Source: Helicobacter didelphidarum (GTDB lineage Bacteria > Campylobacterota > Campylobacteria > Campylobacterales > Helicobacteraceae). From it: a stretch of DNA of 54,284 nucleotides. The translations under genes were made by a program, and so were the position numbers. This document shows, in pieces, positions 1-8,845 of the stretch; position 1 is the first letter of the stretch; each line of letters begins with the position of its first letter. The notes below the pieces were generated by a model. The model saw only the letters and a program-made list of their open reading frames with translations. It was not told where the DNA came from and made no database searches. The stretch covers positions 1 to 54,284 of the forward strand of contig NZ_NXLQ01000015.1 of assembly GCF_003364195.1 (NCBI RefSeq), in the 5' to 3' direction.

Positions 1-532
1 AATGAACTTGCTTGAGTATTCGAAGATTCTGTAAGAGTTCGGACTGCTTCTTCTAAATCTTTTGATTTAGATTCTAAGTCTTTAGCGAAGTTTGCTGAAA
101 CTCTTATCATATTACAAATAGAATCTCCTAATGAATTGACTCCTTTTTCTAATCCTTGTGGATTCTCTAATCTTTGTGTGAAGTCATTCTTCTCAAATGC
201 TTGAAAAATGGCTGCTGCTTTTCCAAGATCTGGTCCTACAAGTCCTCTTAGTGTTGTTGACATTTCATTTAATGAAGTTTTTAGTTTCTCAACTTGAGGA
301 TTAGGACTTGTTTGTGTAACACTACCACCAAATCGTCCTTGTTTGGCTTCTTCAACAATATAGACAACTTCTTTTACAACATGAGAATCTTGTTCTAAGC
401 CTTTTCGAGTTTTTTCAATATTTTCATTAATTGCCATAGCCATAGCACCAATTTCATCTTGTGCCGTAGGTTTAAGAGGTGGTGGGGGTGTTTGTGTTTC
501 ATGATTGAGGTATTTGAAAAAGCCAAAGAGTT
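1..532. repeat. Terminal inverted repeat, left copy
   Basis: These 532 bp are the exact reverse complement of 53753-54284, compared line by line. They encode the cytoplasmic linker and HAMP-like region of the two chemoreceptors. The identity runs to the last base at both ends, so the true repeat is probably longer and the window ends are an assembly break. Confidence 0.95.
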
Positions 533-1613
533 CCTGGGAAATATTATTCACTCGAGAAATGACTTTTTGTCGTATATAGAGTGAAATCATGAGTGCTGTA
601 ACAATTATAGAAATAAGAACGCCCATTATGATTAAATTGCGTAGTGTAGAAACTGGAGCAAGAATGGATTCCTCTGGAGCAGAAACTACTACTGACCAAT
701 ATGAACCTAAATTTTTGCCAACTTCAAATACCGATACACCTGCATATCCAAAATTACCTGAATTATTAATATAATCATAAACACCATCTTGATGGTTTTT
801 AATAGCATTTAGAATATCGTTTGTGGTTTTGTTACTATTTGCTTCAGTAATATGTTTTGCTATATATTGATCGTTTGGATGGATTCCTAGTGTACCTTGT
901 TCAGTTACTAAAAATTGATAACTTCCTTTAAAAATACTATTATTTTGAGGAGATAATACAAAAGGCTTCATATATTTCATATCAACAAACATGCCTAAGA
1001 CACCTTGCACATTTCCTGCTTTATCAAAAATAGGGAAATTCATACCAACACCGACAACTTCTCGTCCAGCAAATTGAGTTTTAACGGGGTCTCCAATACT
1101 TGGTTTCTTTGTTGCTAGTACTTTTTTGACGCTGTTCAGATTTAGAATAACAGGATCTGCTTGTAAGACTTCTACTCCTCCATCAACATTTGGATTTTGA
1201 TCATGAACAAGAATTAAAAATTCACCATTAGGAAGTTTATGTTTGGGATTTGCGATATTGTGTTGTGTATAACTTGGATCTTTAATATATAAATAAGCAT
1301 AATTTCCCCATTGACTACTATCTACAAGATTCACTAAGGATTTTTCCATAATTGGTTGGTCGTCATTATAACCACTTTGTAATAACTCCTCAAATGTTTG
1401 CTTTGATGCTTTCAATCCAATAAAAACTTCGTTGAAAAAACCCTCAAGCAAATTAGTTGAACTTGTAGATGTTGCAAAAAGGAGTTTTTTGGTCTCATTG
1501 ATTTGCATCTCAGAAGACTTACTAATTACTATCGTTGTCATAATGGTCATACATACCACGATAATTGACGTAATCCATAAGATTAACTTTGTTCCTAAAT
1601 TCATTTTACCCAT
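1..1613 (-). CDS. Methyl-accepting chemotaxis protein (copy A), 3' end missing
   Basis: This is the N-terminal 537 or so residues of a transmembrane chemoreceptor; the gene runs off the left edge before the conserved signalling tip. It starts at ATG 1613, with AAAGG seven bases upstream. Residues 9-29 form the first membrane helix. A periplasmic double-Cache-like ligand domain follows to about residue 320, with segments such as MNFPIFDKAGNVQGVLG and a late YWSV. A second membrane helix lies at about 325-347. The cytoplasmic part opens with a proline-rich linker (TQTPPPPLKPTAQDEIGAM) and HAMP-like helices. Such receptors pass ligand binding to CheW/CheA and so to the flagellar motor; the ligand cannot be read from sequence. 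The last 532 bp are identical, inverted, to the chemoreceptor at the other end of the window. The N-terminal membrane helix and parts of the sensor differ. Confidence 0.93.
   Translation of the reverse strand, partial: MGKMNLGTKLILWITSIIVVCMTIMTTIVISKSSEMQINETKKLLFATSTSSTNLLEGFFNEVFIGLKASKQTFEELLQSGYNDDQPIMEKSLVNLVDSSQWGNYAYLYIKDPSYTQHNIANPKHKLPNGEFLILVHDQNPNVDGGVEVLQADPVILNLNSVKKVLATKKPSIGDPVKTQFAGREVVGVGMNFPIFDKAGNVQGVLGMFVDMKYMKPFVLSPQNNSIFKGSYQFLVTEQGTLGIHPNDQYIAKHITEANSNKTTNDILNAIKNHQDGVYDYINNSGNFGYAGVSVFEVGKNLGSYWSVVVSAPEESILAPVSTLRNLIIMGVLISIIVTALMISLYIRQKVISRVNNISQELFGFFKYLNHETQTPPPPLKPTAQDEIGAMAMAINENIEKTRKGLEQDSHVVKEVVYIVEEAKQGRFGGSVTQTSPNPQVEKLKTSLNEMSTTLRGLVGPDLGKAAAIFQAFEKNDFTQRLENPQGLEKGVNSLGDSICNMIRVSANFAKDLESKSKDLEEAVRTLTESSNTQASS
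1153..1442. repeat. Internal identical block in chemoreceptor sensor domain, left copy
   Basis: These 290 bp are identical, inverted, to 52843-53132. They encode the membrane-proximal start of the sensor, from GFFNEVFIGLKASK to GGVEVLQADP. Flanking sequence on both sides is clearly diverged between the two genes. A shorter identical block of 59 bp pairs 994-1052 with 53236-53294. The patchwork suggests gene conversion between the paralogues. Confidence 0.9.
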
Positions 1614-2211
1614 TAAAAACCTTTCTCTTGAGTTTGTGCCGAAAAAAGTTCTTATTATCTCATAAGTTTATTAACTATGTCTAGTCAATATGTTTTTGAT
1701 AAATTCTTGTATAGAGTGATTTTTTGCATATATTAGTTACATATTTATGTATTTTTACATTAAAATATTAATAATAATCATAATATTTTATGCAATATAT
1801 TTTATAAAAAAATATCTCTTAACTACTCAACAAAATTTTTTATTATGTTACATTTTGTATCAATATATGGCTTAAAATCATATTTAAGGACTTGTATATG
1901 ATTTTATTCGGAGTTTGCAAATATAGGATAAGTAATGGCTTTTATATTACTAATGTAAGCATTAAAACACATGATTTTCATTGAGTTTCCTATCAAGTAA
2001 GCTTCAATATTTTAAAATGATTTTACAGAACTTTTGAGAACCATGAAGATGATTTTAGACTCTATAAACGCACAAAAGTGCAAGAAACATCGCAGTTAAA
2101 TAGAGAATCTCGCAAACTTAATTTTCAAGATTGCTTTAAGATACAAATTTACAATATTATATGTGGATATATGTATCAATATTATACAAAAATTTATTTT
2201 TTAGGTCTTGC
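1614..2211. other. Intergenic region upstream of chemoreceptor A
   Basis: About 600 bp of AT-rich DNA between the chemoreceptor and the pirin gene. The only open frame is short, has no ribosome site and overlaps the pirin 3' end, so it is not called. It should hold the chemoreceptor promoter, but I could not choose a convincing -10 box. No RNA gene or clear hairpin was seen. Confidence 0.6.
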
Positions 2212-2916
2212 TCACATCGGCACTTCGATAAGCAAAATCTTAGAATCTTTGCTTATATTAAAAGCAAGACTTTCCACCTCATAGATTCCCGCTCCATCGC
2301 GTCGCTCTAAGCTCAAATCGCCTTTAGAATCACTCACTTTGCCTTCGATAACAAACATATAGACGCCATTTTGCTTACTATGAAGCGTATAATTGAGCTT
2401 TGCCTCATGCTCAAATTCACCAAGAAAAAACCAAGTATCTTGCCCCAAAGCCGTTTCCAAATCTGGTGCGATAATCTCGCAAAGCTCATTTGGACGAAGT
2501 TTGGAGCGAATATCAAAGCTATTATATCGCGGTGTCCCGCCATTAGTTTTTGGTAGAATCCAAATTTGCAAAAGCCCCACAGGCTCACTCTCACTCGCAT
2601 TATATTCGCTATGGACGATACCGCTACCCGCACTCATCACTTGAATATCGCCATAAGTGATAGTCTCTGCATTTTGCAGACTATCGCCGTGTCGGAGCTT
2701 TCCATATAGCGGAATAGTAACGATTTCCATATTGCGATGAGGGTGCATATCAAAGCCCATTTTTGGTGCGATAATATCATCATTCAGCACACGCAACGCC
2801 CCAAAGCCCATTCGCTCTGGATTGTGATAGTTTGCAAAACTAAAAGTACGGTAAGTTTCTAGCCAATCATATCGTGCAAATCCTCTAGAATCTGCCTTGT
2901 CAATTATTGTTTTCAT
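2212..2916 (-). CDS. Pirin family protein (YhaK/quercetinase-like bicupin)
   Basis: A 234-residue cytoplasmic bicupin of the pirin family. Some family members have quercetin 2,3-dioxygenase activity and others bind transcription factors; the substrate here is unknown. Family marks are the DHPHR-type metal site, seen as GFDMHPHRNMEIVTI, the HGDSLQN loop, and the turn SAGSGIVHSEYN with the later metal-binding residues. The start is ATG 2916, because AAGGAG lies seven bases upstream; an in-frame codon at 2940 would place that ribosome site inside the gene. It stands alone, with long AT-rich spacers on both sides. Family confidence is high, function is open. Confidence 0.9.
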   Translation of the reverse strand: MKTIIDKADSRGFARYDWLETYRTFSFANYHNPERMGFGALRVLNDDIIAPKMGFDMHPHRNMEIVTIPLYGKLRHGDSLQNAETITYGDIQVMSAGSGIVHSEYNASESEPVGLLQIWILPKTNGGTPRYNSFDIRSKLRPNELCEIIAPDLETALGQDTWFFLGEFEHEAKLNYTLHSKQNGVYMFVIEGKVSDSKGDLSLERRDGAGIYEVESLAFNISKDSKILLIEVPM

Positions 2917-3373
2917 TCTAAAACTCCTTAAGACACTCAATTATTTTTGTATTGCTACTTCTTAATTATAGCTTAAGAAAAATATATAATCATAAATCAA
3001 GATGTTGATTTTAGTCATCATTGTGGTTTGAAACTACCATATAATCATTTGTATTGTTCGCACTCAAGCATTTCAACTACTCGAAGATTACTTTCAATTC
3101 TCTCTTTTTATCATTTATTCTAAAATCTTATTTGAAAACAAAATCGGATTGAAAACCTTTAGTATAGTTTAGATTTCATATTAAGATTCTGTAATATTTT
3201 TGTTTTTAAAATGTAATAATCAAATTCATACTCTACATTTAACAAAAACCTTATCATAAAAGTCTGCATTGTTTGATTTTTAGCTATAATTTACACTTCA
3301 ATTTATTGTTTATTAAGGATTCTTAATTGTTAATTTTGTATGAAATTTTTAGGTTAAGAATTTAGAGGTCATT
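2917..3373. other. Divergent intergenic region between pirin and dehydrogenase
   Basis: About 460 bp separating two divergent genes. It contains the TATAAT promoter of the downstream dehydrogenase at 3285-3290. Otherwise it is plain AT-rich sequence with no hairpin or RNA gene that I can support. Confidence 0.6.
3285..3290 (+). promoter_or_regulatory. -10 box (TATAAT) for the short-chain dehydrogenase
   Basis: Perfect TATAAT preceded by AT-rich DNA and no -35 box, the normal form for the Helicobacter housekeeping sigma factor. It predicts a transcript start near 3297 and a leader of about 75 nt. Confidence 0.6.
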
Positions 3374-4135
3374 ATGAAAAATATTGCAATTACAGGAGCA
3401 AATAGCGGGATTGGGAAGCAATTAGCATTAGATTTTGCTAAGCACTCTTGTGAGAATACCACATTATTTCTTGCAGGACGAAATGTAGAGAGACTAGAAA
3501 ATGTTGCTAAAGAGGTAGAATCTTATAACGCAGTAGCACAAATAAGTGCATTTGATGTAACCAATCTCGCTTCTTGCAAGGAATGGTGTGAGGAGATTTT
3601 TGCCTCACGGCTTGACTTGCTTATCATTAATGCGGGGATTTCCATAGGTAATGATGAAAGTGCCTTGCATCACATTAAAGTAGCACAAACGAATACGATG
3701 GGTGTAGCAAATCTCGTATTTTTTGCCCTTGAGATGATGAAAAAACAAGATTTTAAAGGGCGATTCCGTGGGCATATTGTGCTTGTTGCTTCTGTCGCTT
3801 CACTCCTTGCTATGCCAAATGCACCAAGTTATAGTGCGTCTAAGAATTTTGTGAGAATCTTAGGTGAGGCACTTAGCCTCTCAAATAGTGATATTTGTAT
3901 CACGACAATTTGTCCGGGATTTATAGAGACGCCTTTGGTGCAGCATTTGCAAGGAAAAGTGCCAATGATGAATGTAAAAGTCGCAAGTAATAAAATAATC
4001 AAGGCTATACAAAAACAAAAAAATCTCTCTATATTTCCATCGTATTTTGGGTGGTTGGTGAGATTTTATAATATTTTACCATTTGTGATAAAGCGATATT
4101 TTTTATGGATATTTAAGTATTTTGGGAAATTATGA
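3374..4135 (+). CDS. Short-chain dehydrogenase/reductase (SDR)
   Basis: A 253-residue classical SDR, a soluble NAD(P)-dependent oxidoreductase with a Rossmann fold. The cofactor loop TGANSGIG is at residues 7-14, the structural NAG at 86-88, the catalytic Ser at about 140, and the YxxxK pair at Tyr153 and Lys157 (YSASK). Then comes the CPGFIETPL segment. The start follows GAGG at good spacing. The C-terminus ends in a hydrophobic, basic stretch (VRFYNILPFVIKRYFLWIF) that may bind membrane. It converges on the type III res gene with a gap of only 14 bp. The substrate cannot be inferred. Confidence 0.92.
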   Translation: MKNIAITGANSGIGKQLALDFAKHSCENTTLFLAGRNVERLENVAKEVESYNAVAQISAFDVTNLASCKEWCEEIFASRLDLLIINAGISIGNDESALHHIKVAQTNTMGVANLVFFALEMMKKQDFKGRFRGHIVLVASVASLLAMPNAPSYSASKNFVRILGEALSLSNSDICITTICPGFIETPLVQHLQGKVPMMNVKVASNKIIKAIQKQKNLSIFPSYFGWLVRFYNILPFVIKRYFLWIFKYFGKL

Positions 4136-4149
4136 GACTTGAGTGAAAA

Positions 4150-6684
4150 TTATGATATATGCCCTAGCTTTTCTTTGAACTCACTCATAAACTCCTTCTT
4201 TCTCTCCTCTGTAAAAAATCTCATTCCATTTACATTGACTTTTGATTCTATAATTTTATTTTTTAGACTTAGTAAAAAATCTTGTTTCCACTTTTCATAT
4301 TCTATCAAATGCTTTCCCTTTGCTTCGATGAAAATTTGCTCCACTACCTCTTTATCATTCACAAAGCCAATAAATACAAAATCAGGGGCGAAGCCTTTAG
4401 CGTAATTTGGGTTACTTTTAAGCATATTAGATTCTATTATTTGTTCCCTATCATCATAAATCATAAATTCACTAAATTGCTCATTTCGCACGATAAACCA
4501 TTTATCAAAAAGAGTATCAATTTCATCTTTTATTTTATCAATCTCATCTAAAAAATCCACTTCTAAGTTAGAATCTTTAAAGATTTTATCATATACAAGC
4601 CATTCATACTTTTCACAATTTTTTATATCTTTGACACTCACAATCTCTCTATCATGGAGGTAAAATTCTTTGAGTTTAAAATTTTCCACTTTGTATAAAC
4701 TCTCTTCTTTTAGCTTGACCTTATCTTTGTAATGTTTCAAAACAAATAGAGCAATTTCAAGCTGTGCATATCTATCAAAGCTTTGGTTTTTAGAAAACTC
4801 ACAGGAGAGTTGATAGAGAAAAGATTCTATAAATTTATCTCTTGAATCTACATAATGGATTTGTGCGATTTTCTTAAAGCTTATATCAAGCTTATTCATT
4901 GCTTTTAAGAAAACTTCTTTGCTTGTATGAAGTTTATGAGATTGTGTTGTTTGTATCTCATTATTTTGCATATCAAATGCTTCTTTTTGTATGATTGTAT
5001 TATTGCCCAAAAGTGGTATTTTTAAATATGAGATATGCTTGATAATATCTTTTTCTATTGCTTGCTGATATTGTTCATTATCAAGCAAGCGACTTAATTT
5101 TACGCGTCTGTTGCTTGAAATAGTGATTTTATCTATTTTGGATTCTATAATTTTCTTTTGAGGCTTTAGGATATGCTTCTTAAGTGCTATATTTTCAAAG
5201 CCCAAGCCTATATTTTGAAGCGATTTATTGAGAGATTCTATAAACTCTACTTCATTTATCGTATGGTATCCCATAAATTCTAATGCTCTAAGTTCATTAT
5301 TTTCATTATTATCAAACTTTCTTTTACATTCATTTTCTCTAGAATCTTTTGTGCAAAATGGATAATATCTAGCCCCTCGCCCAATAAGTTGTGCTTCTTT
5401 TGTCGTAATCGTAAGGCTACTTTTGCCACTACTTTTGCAACGCACAATATCAAAGAGATTGAGCACATCCCAACCTTCATTGAGTTTATCCACAGCAAAA
5501 ATTGCCCGAATCTCATTATCTTTGTCCTCTAAGTTATTAAGTAATATTTGGTGGTTTTGTGCTTCCTCATTATCATTGACATTCATTACATTTTGCTTTG
5601 TAAAATTTATCTTTATCATCTCCAAAATCTTTGCAAAATTATATTCAAAGTGCTTCAAACTCATGAGTAAAAAATCGTTTTTACTTTTATCTATATTATT
5701 GTAAAATTGCTCAATATCACCAACGCAAAGATTCTCTATAAAAGAGAAAAATTCCTCTTCATTCACTTTAGATTCTGCAATTTTCTCGCTTTTAAATAGA
5801 ATGACAGGTTTTAAAAATATTCCATTCTTGTATGCGAGTGATTCTCTATATATATTCAACAGGATTGCACCTAAAAAGCGATTATGGAGTTCTAAATTTT
5901 CGTGTTTAAATAAAAAGATTTTTTTAGAATATTTATCTTCATAAAATTTTTCAAGATGATATTCAAAGACAATCTTATCAGTATATTTTTCTTTGACATT
6001 GCTATCATTTGGGATTGTTGCACTAAATTCAAACATAAGATTCTTATCATTTTTCTTAAAAGCCTCGTTTATTATCCCCTCCCAGCTCTCTCTATGTTCT
6101 TCTTCACTTTTGCTTACACCCCTTTTTGTTTCACTATTGAGATGATGAGCTTCATCGGCAAGATAGACGATTTGCTGCTCTCTTAAATCATTAAAGGTAA
6201 GACTATTTTCTCTCTCATTGGTAAAAAGTGAGTAGATACCCTGAATCGTATTGAAACATATATTTATCGCATTTTCCCTCCTTTCTACAAAGTTTTGGAC
6301 AATATGTATCTCTACATTTTTCCCATCGATGATAATTCTCTTATTAAAAAGATATTTGCTTGAAGTTTTATCGCTAAAATTGGCAATAGTTTTTTCTAAA
6401 ATATTTCTGCTATTGACAAAAAATACAAAATTCCTATATCCTCTTTCATAACAATCAAGCATTAAGGCAGCCATTATAAGTGTCTTGCCACTCCCTGTCG
6501 CCATATTAAACATCAAATGATTTGTGTTTGGTTTGTTAGCGTGTAAAAGATAATGTTTCAAAGCCCTTTCTTGATATTCACGCAAGTTTCTGCTTAGATT
6601 ATCTCTTATGTGGCTTGGAATCTCTATATCGCTATATTCTAATGCACTAGCGATTTTATCGCTTAGTTTGAGTGTCTTACTCAT
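4150..6684 (-). CDS. res: Type III restriction enzyme, Res subunit
   Basis: An 844-residue helicase-nuclease subunit that works only in complex with Mod. It translocates or diffuses on DNA by ATP hydrolysis and cuts between head-to-head unmethylated sites. Superfamily 2 motifs are clear: ATGSGKT (about residues 62-68), DEAHH (177-181), SATIP, and the late QLIGRGARY. The C-terminus has a PD-(D/E)xK nuclease site, APDFVF followed by FIEAKG. The start is ATG 6684. A GGAGG lies just upstream, and the codon before it at 6687 is too close. The first 8 bp overlap the end of mod, so the two are translationally coupled. No frameshift is visible in res. Confidence 0.93.
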   Translation of the reverse strand: MSKTLKLSDKIASALEYSDIEIPSHIRDNLSRNLREYQERALKHYLLHANKPNTNHLMFNMATGSGKTLIMAALMLDCYERGYRNFVFFVNSRNILEKTIANFSDKTSSKYLFNKRIIIDGKNVEIHIVQNFVERRENAINICFNTIQGIYSLFTNERENSLTFNDLREQQIVYLADEAHHLNSETKRGVSKSEEEHRESWEGIINEAFKKNDKNLMFEFSATIPNDSNVKEKYTDKIVFEYHLEKFYEDKYSKKIFLFKHENLELHNRFLGAILLNIYRESLAYKNGIFLKPVILFKSEKIAESKVNEEEFFSFIENLCVGDIEQFYNNIDKSKNDFLLMSLKHFEYNFAKILEMIKINFTKQNVMNVNDNEEAQNHQILLNNLEDKDNEIRAIFAVDKLNEGWDVLNLFDIVRCKSSGKSSLTITTKEAQLIGRGARYYPFCTKDSRENECKRKFDNNENNELRALEFMGYHTINEVEFIESLNKSLQNIGLGFENIALKKHILKPQKKIIESKIDKITISSNRRVKLSRLLDNEQYQQAIEKDIIKHISYLKIPLLGNNTIIQKEAFDMQNNEIQTTQSHKLHTSKEVFLKAMNKLDISFKKIAQIHYVDSRDKFIESFLYQLSCEFSKNQSFDRYAQLEIALFVLKHYKDKVKLKEESLYKVENFKLKEFYLHDREIVSVKDIKNCEKYEWLVYDKIFKDSNLEVDFLDEIDKIKDEIDTLFDKWFIVRNEQFSEFMIYDDREQIIESNMLKSNPNYAKGFAPDFVFIGFVNDKEVVEQIFIEAKGKHLIEYEKWKQDFLLSLKNKIIESKVNVNGMRFFTEERKKEFMSEFKEKLGHIS

Positions 6685-8251
6685 CATTTTCCTCCATATC
6701 ATAAAACGCCTTGTTTAGCTCTATGATTTCACTATCAATCTCATAAGTAGAATCTTCCATATCACTCAAAGGCACATAATCCATATTAGAATCTAATATA
6801 GAGTGCAAAATCTTTTTCTTATCCTCCAAGCTAAGACTTGAAAAATCGCTATCTTTTAATACTTCCTTAATATCTGTGCGATAGTCTATAAAGGCTTTTG
6901 TCGCTAAATCTTGATAGAGAGATTCTAACTCCACTTCACTTGGAGCATGCAAGATTCTTTCTTTATAGATTCTATTCAACGGCATAAGCTCTGTATAGAC
7001 AAAGCTACCGCCACCATTCCAACCCACTGCCTTAGAGATACCGCCTTGCTCACCTGCTATGACTTTCTCCAATCTCACTTTTGTGATAGATTCTATATAA
7101 TCCATTTGCTCTATGCCTACCCAGCGTCTATTCATCTTGTGAGCGACTGCGAGTGTTGTCCCACTCCCTGCGAAAAAGTCCATAACCAAATCACCCTCAT
7201 TTGTAGAGATTTCAATAATGCGTTTGAGGAGGGCTTCGGGTTTGGGTGTGGCAAAAAGTTCTATGGGTTTTTGTGCTACATTTTTATCATTTTCTAGTGA
7301 AATCGAAGAAACCACTTCGTCATTGCGAGACTTCGTAAGAAGTCGTGGCAATCCACTAGAATCTTTTGAGCCACTCTTTGATTTATGTTGAATTGCTTCG
7401 TTCGTTTCACTCTCTCGCAATGACGATAAAAATAAGGCTTTGATTTCTTGTTTCGCAATTTGATTATGCCCGACTTCATCATATTTCCAAAATGTCTTTG
7501 AAACAACGCCTTGTTGAACTTCACTTAAAAATTGTTTGATTTGAGGTTTAGAATCTTTATTTTTGCCAAACCAGATTCTATTATCTTGTAGCATTTTTTC
7601 ATAATTGTCCATTGAAGTTTGCCAACAGCTTCCACTAGGTGGATAAACAATTTTACCACTAGGCGTTGTAATAGGATAGTCATATTTTGCAGTATATGAT
7701 TTTACAGAAAATCCTCCAGCTTTCCAATCTCCTCTAGGGTCATTGTCGGGATTTGTGTATCTTGTATTCATTTCTTTTGTGCGTGGCAATAAATTTGGTC
7801 TCCATATTTCTTTGTCTCTAGCATAAATTAAAATAAAATCGTGATTATCACTTAGCCATTTTGAATCATTTGCGGGAGAGTATTTTTTCTCCCAACAAAT
7901 TGTAGCTACAAAATTCTCCCGCCCAAATACCTCATCACACAGCACTTTGAGATACGCTTGTTCGTTATCATCACATTGGATAAATATCACGCCATCATCA
8001 CGCAGGAATTCTTTTGCGATAGTAAGGCGGTTTTTCATAAAAGTAAGCCAAGTGGAGTGATTGAATCTATCATTATATTGAAAGCTATCATTGCCTGTGT
8101 TGTAAGGTGGGTCGATGTAGATGAGCTTCACTTTGCCATAGATACGAGGGTTATTTTTAAGAGAGTGGAGAGCTAAGAGATTATTCCCTTTGATAAGGAG
8201 ATTAGGAGAATGATTTATGCTGTTTTGAATCTTACTTCTACTCTCTGACAC
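6677..8251 (-). CDS. mod: Type III DNA adenine methyltransferase Mod, catalytic part (out of frame with its 5' end)
   Basis: This frame carries the catalytic and target-recognition parts of Mod, which sets the specificity of both methylation and restriction. It has motif IV DPPY (residues 47-50 of this frame) and motif I DFFAGSGTT (about 358-366), the beta-class order typical of type III Mod. The frame can be opened at GTG 8251, but no ribosome site supports a real start there. The true gene begins at about 8730 and is split by the C14 tract at 8258-8271. With 12 or 15 C the two parts would fuse into one protein of about 684 residues. Residues of roughly 276-312 come from an inserted palindromic repeat (7317-7426). 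The target motif is unknown. Confidence 0.93.
   Translation of the reverse strand: MSESRSKIQNSINHSPNLLIKGNNLLALHSLKNNPRIYGKVKLIYIDPPYNTGNDSFQYNDRFNHSTWLTFMKNRLTIAKEFLRDDGVIFIQCDDNEQAYLKVLCDEVFGRENFVATICWEKKYSPANDSKWLSDNHDFILIYARDKEIWRPNLLPRTKEMNTRYTNPDNDPRGDWKAGGFSVKSYTAKYDYPITTPSGKIVYPPSGSCWQTSMDNYEKMLQDNRIWFGKNKDSKPQIKQFLSEVQQGVVSKTFWKYDEVGHNQIAKQEIKALFLSSLRESETNEAIQHKSKSGSKDSSGLPRLLTKSRNDEVVSSISLENDKNVAQKPIELFATPKPEALLKRIIEISTNEGDLVMDFFAGSGTTLAVAHKMNRRWVGIEQMDYIESITKVRLEKVIAGEQGGISKAVGWNGGGSFVYTELMPLNRIYKERILHAPSEVELESLYQDLATKAFIDYRTDIKEVLKDSDFSSLSLEDKKKILHSILDSNMDYVPLSDMEDSTYEIDSEIIELNKAFYDMEENDE
7317..7426. repeat. Palindromic repeat element inserted in frame within mod
   Basis: A 110-bp unit bounded by perfect 14-bp inverted repeats, TCGTCATTGCGAGA (7317-7330) and TCTCGCAATGACGA (7413-7426). 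Inside is a hairpin, GACTTC-GTAA-GAAGTC, followed by GTGGCAATCC, and then AATTGCTTCG on the far side. This is the layout of the interspersed CATTGCGAG/GGCAATC palindromes known in many bacterial genomes, usually between genes. Here the reading frame stays open and the element is translated, giving segments such as GLPRLLTKSRNDE. It lies between conserved KALF and ELFATPKPE positions of Mod. The parallel with Rickettsia palindromic elements inside proteins is my inference. Confidence 0.8.
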
Positions 8252-8730
8252 ACTATTGGGGGGGGGGGGGGAGTGAAACTAGATTCTATGAATTGAAAAT
8301 TACACAAAACTTTTGCTTCAAAAAGTCTATCAATGTCATCGTGTGCGATAACTTCATTAAAAAATATTTCTTTACCTTTTTGCTTATCGCTACTTTGTGT
8401 CCCTTTGAATACACAATCTTTATAGGGAAAATGAAGCACGACTTTAGAATTTTGCAAGAGATACGAGCCTACCTCATCGCTAAGCCCGATTTTATTTGCA
8501 TATCTCGTATATGAGCTATCAAGTAAGCGGGAGTTGAGGAGACTAAGGAACTTCTCTTTTTCAAAAATTAAGCTTCCCTCAATCTGTGTGAAATACTCTT
8601 CTTTTGCGTGGCGGAGTAAAAAGGCTATGATTTGCTCTGGATTCTGTAAGCAAGTCATTCTTGCTTCATTAATACTCCCAAATTGTGCTTTTATTGTGTC
8701 AAAGAGTTTGTGTGGCATTGTGCTTCCCAT
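8215..8730 (-). CDS. mod: Mod N-terminal part, truncated by frameshift in the C tract
   Basis: A 171-residue frame that is the N-terminal domain of the type III methyltransferase. It begins MPHKLFDTIKAQFGSINEA and reads in normal Mod order up to NFQFIESSFT. It then runs through five prolines encoded by the C14 tract and ends 17 codons later in a different frame. With one more C, or two fewer, it would enter the catalytic frame. The start could be ATG 8730 or 8718; neither has a good ribosome site. A TATAAT promoter lies at 8766-8771. In this sequence the gene is OFF; other cells may carry ON lengths. Confidence 0.88.
   Translation of the reverse strand: MGSTMPHKLFDTIKAQFGSINEARMTCLQNPEQIIAFLLRHAKEEYFTQIEGSLIFEKEKFLSLLNSRLLDSSYTRYANKIGLSDEVGSYLLQNSKVVLHFPYKDCVFKGTQSSDKQKGKEIFFNEVIAHDDIDRLFEAKVLCNFQFIESSFTPPPPPIVCQRVEVRFKTA
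8258..8271 (-). repeat. Homopolymer tract, 14 C on the coding strand (phase-variation switch)
   Basis: A run of 14 G on the plus strand, C on the mod strand, in the linker between the N-terminal and catalytic domains of Mod. Runs this long slip during replication. In this frame, 12 or 15 C gives full-length Mod; 13 or 14 does not. Confidence 0.95.
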
Positions 8731-8765
8731 TATTTATAGATATGAAATGATAAAAAATACCTAAT

Positions 8766-8771
8766 ATTATA
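8766..8771 (-). promoter_or_regulatory. -10 box (TATAAT) for mod-res
   Basis: A perfect TATAAT on the minus strand, about 30 nt upstream of the predicted Mod start. It predicts a short leader beginning near 8759. No -35 box is visible. Confidence 0.55.
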
Positions 8772-8806
8772 ATAGATAAATTCTTAGATTCCATAAATAT
8801 TCTGGG

Positions 8807-8812
8807 TATAAT
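8807..8812 (+). promoter_or_regulatory. -10 box (TATAAT) for the nucleotide-sugar decarboxylase
   Basis: A perfect TATAAT 33 bp before the start codon, divergent from the mod promoter 36 bp away. No -35 box. Confidence 0.6.
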
Positions 8813-8845
8813 TTCACTTTTAGTTTCATATCAAGGAATATAGCA

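Noticed and set aside
2078-2284. 68-codon frame upstream of and overlapping the pirin 3' end
   Set aside because: No ribosome site, no recognisable protein, and antisense overlap with a clear gene.
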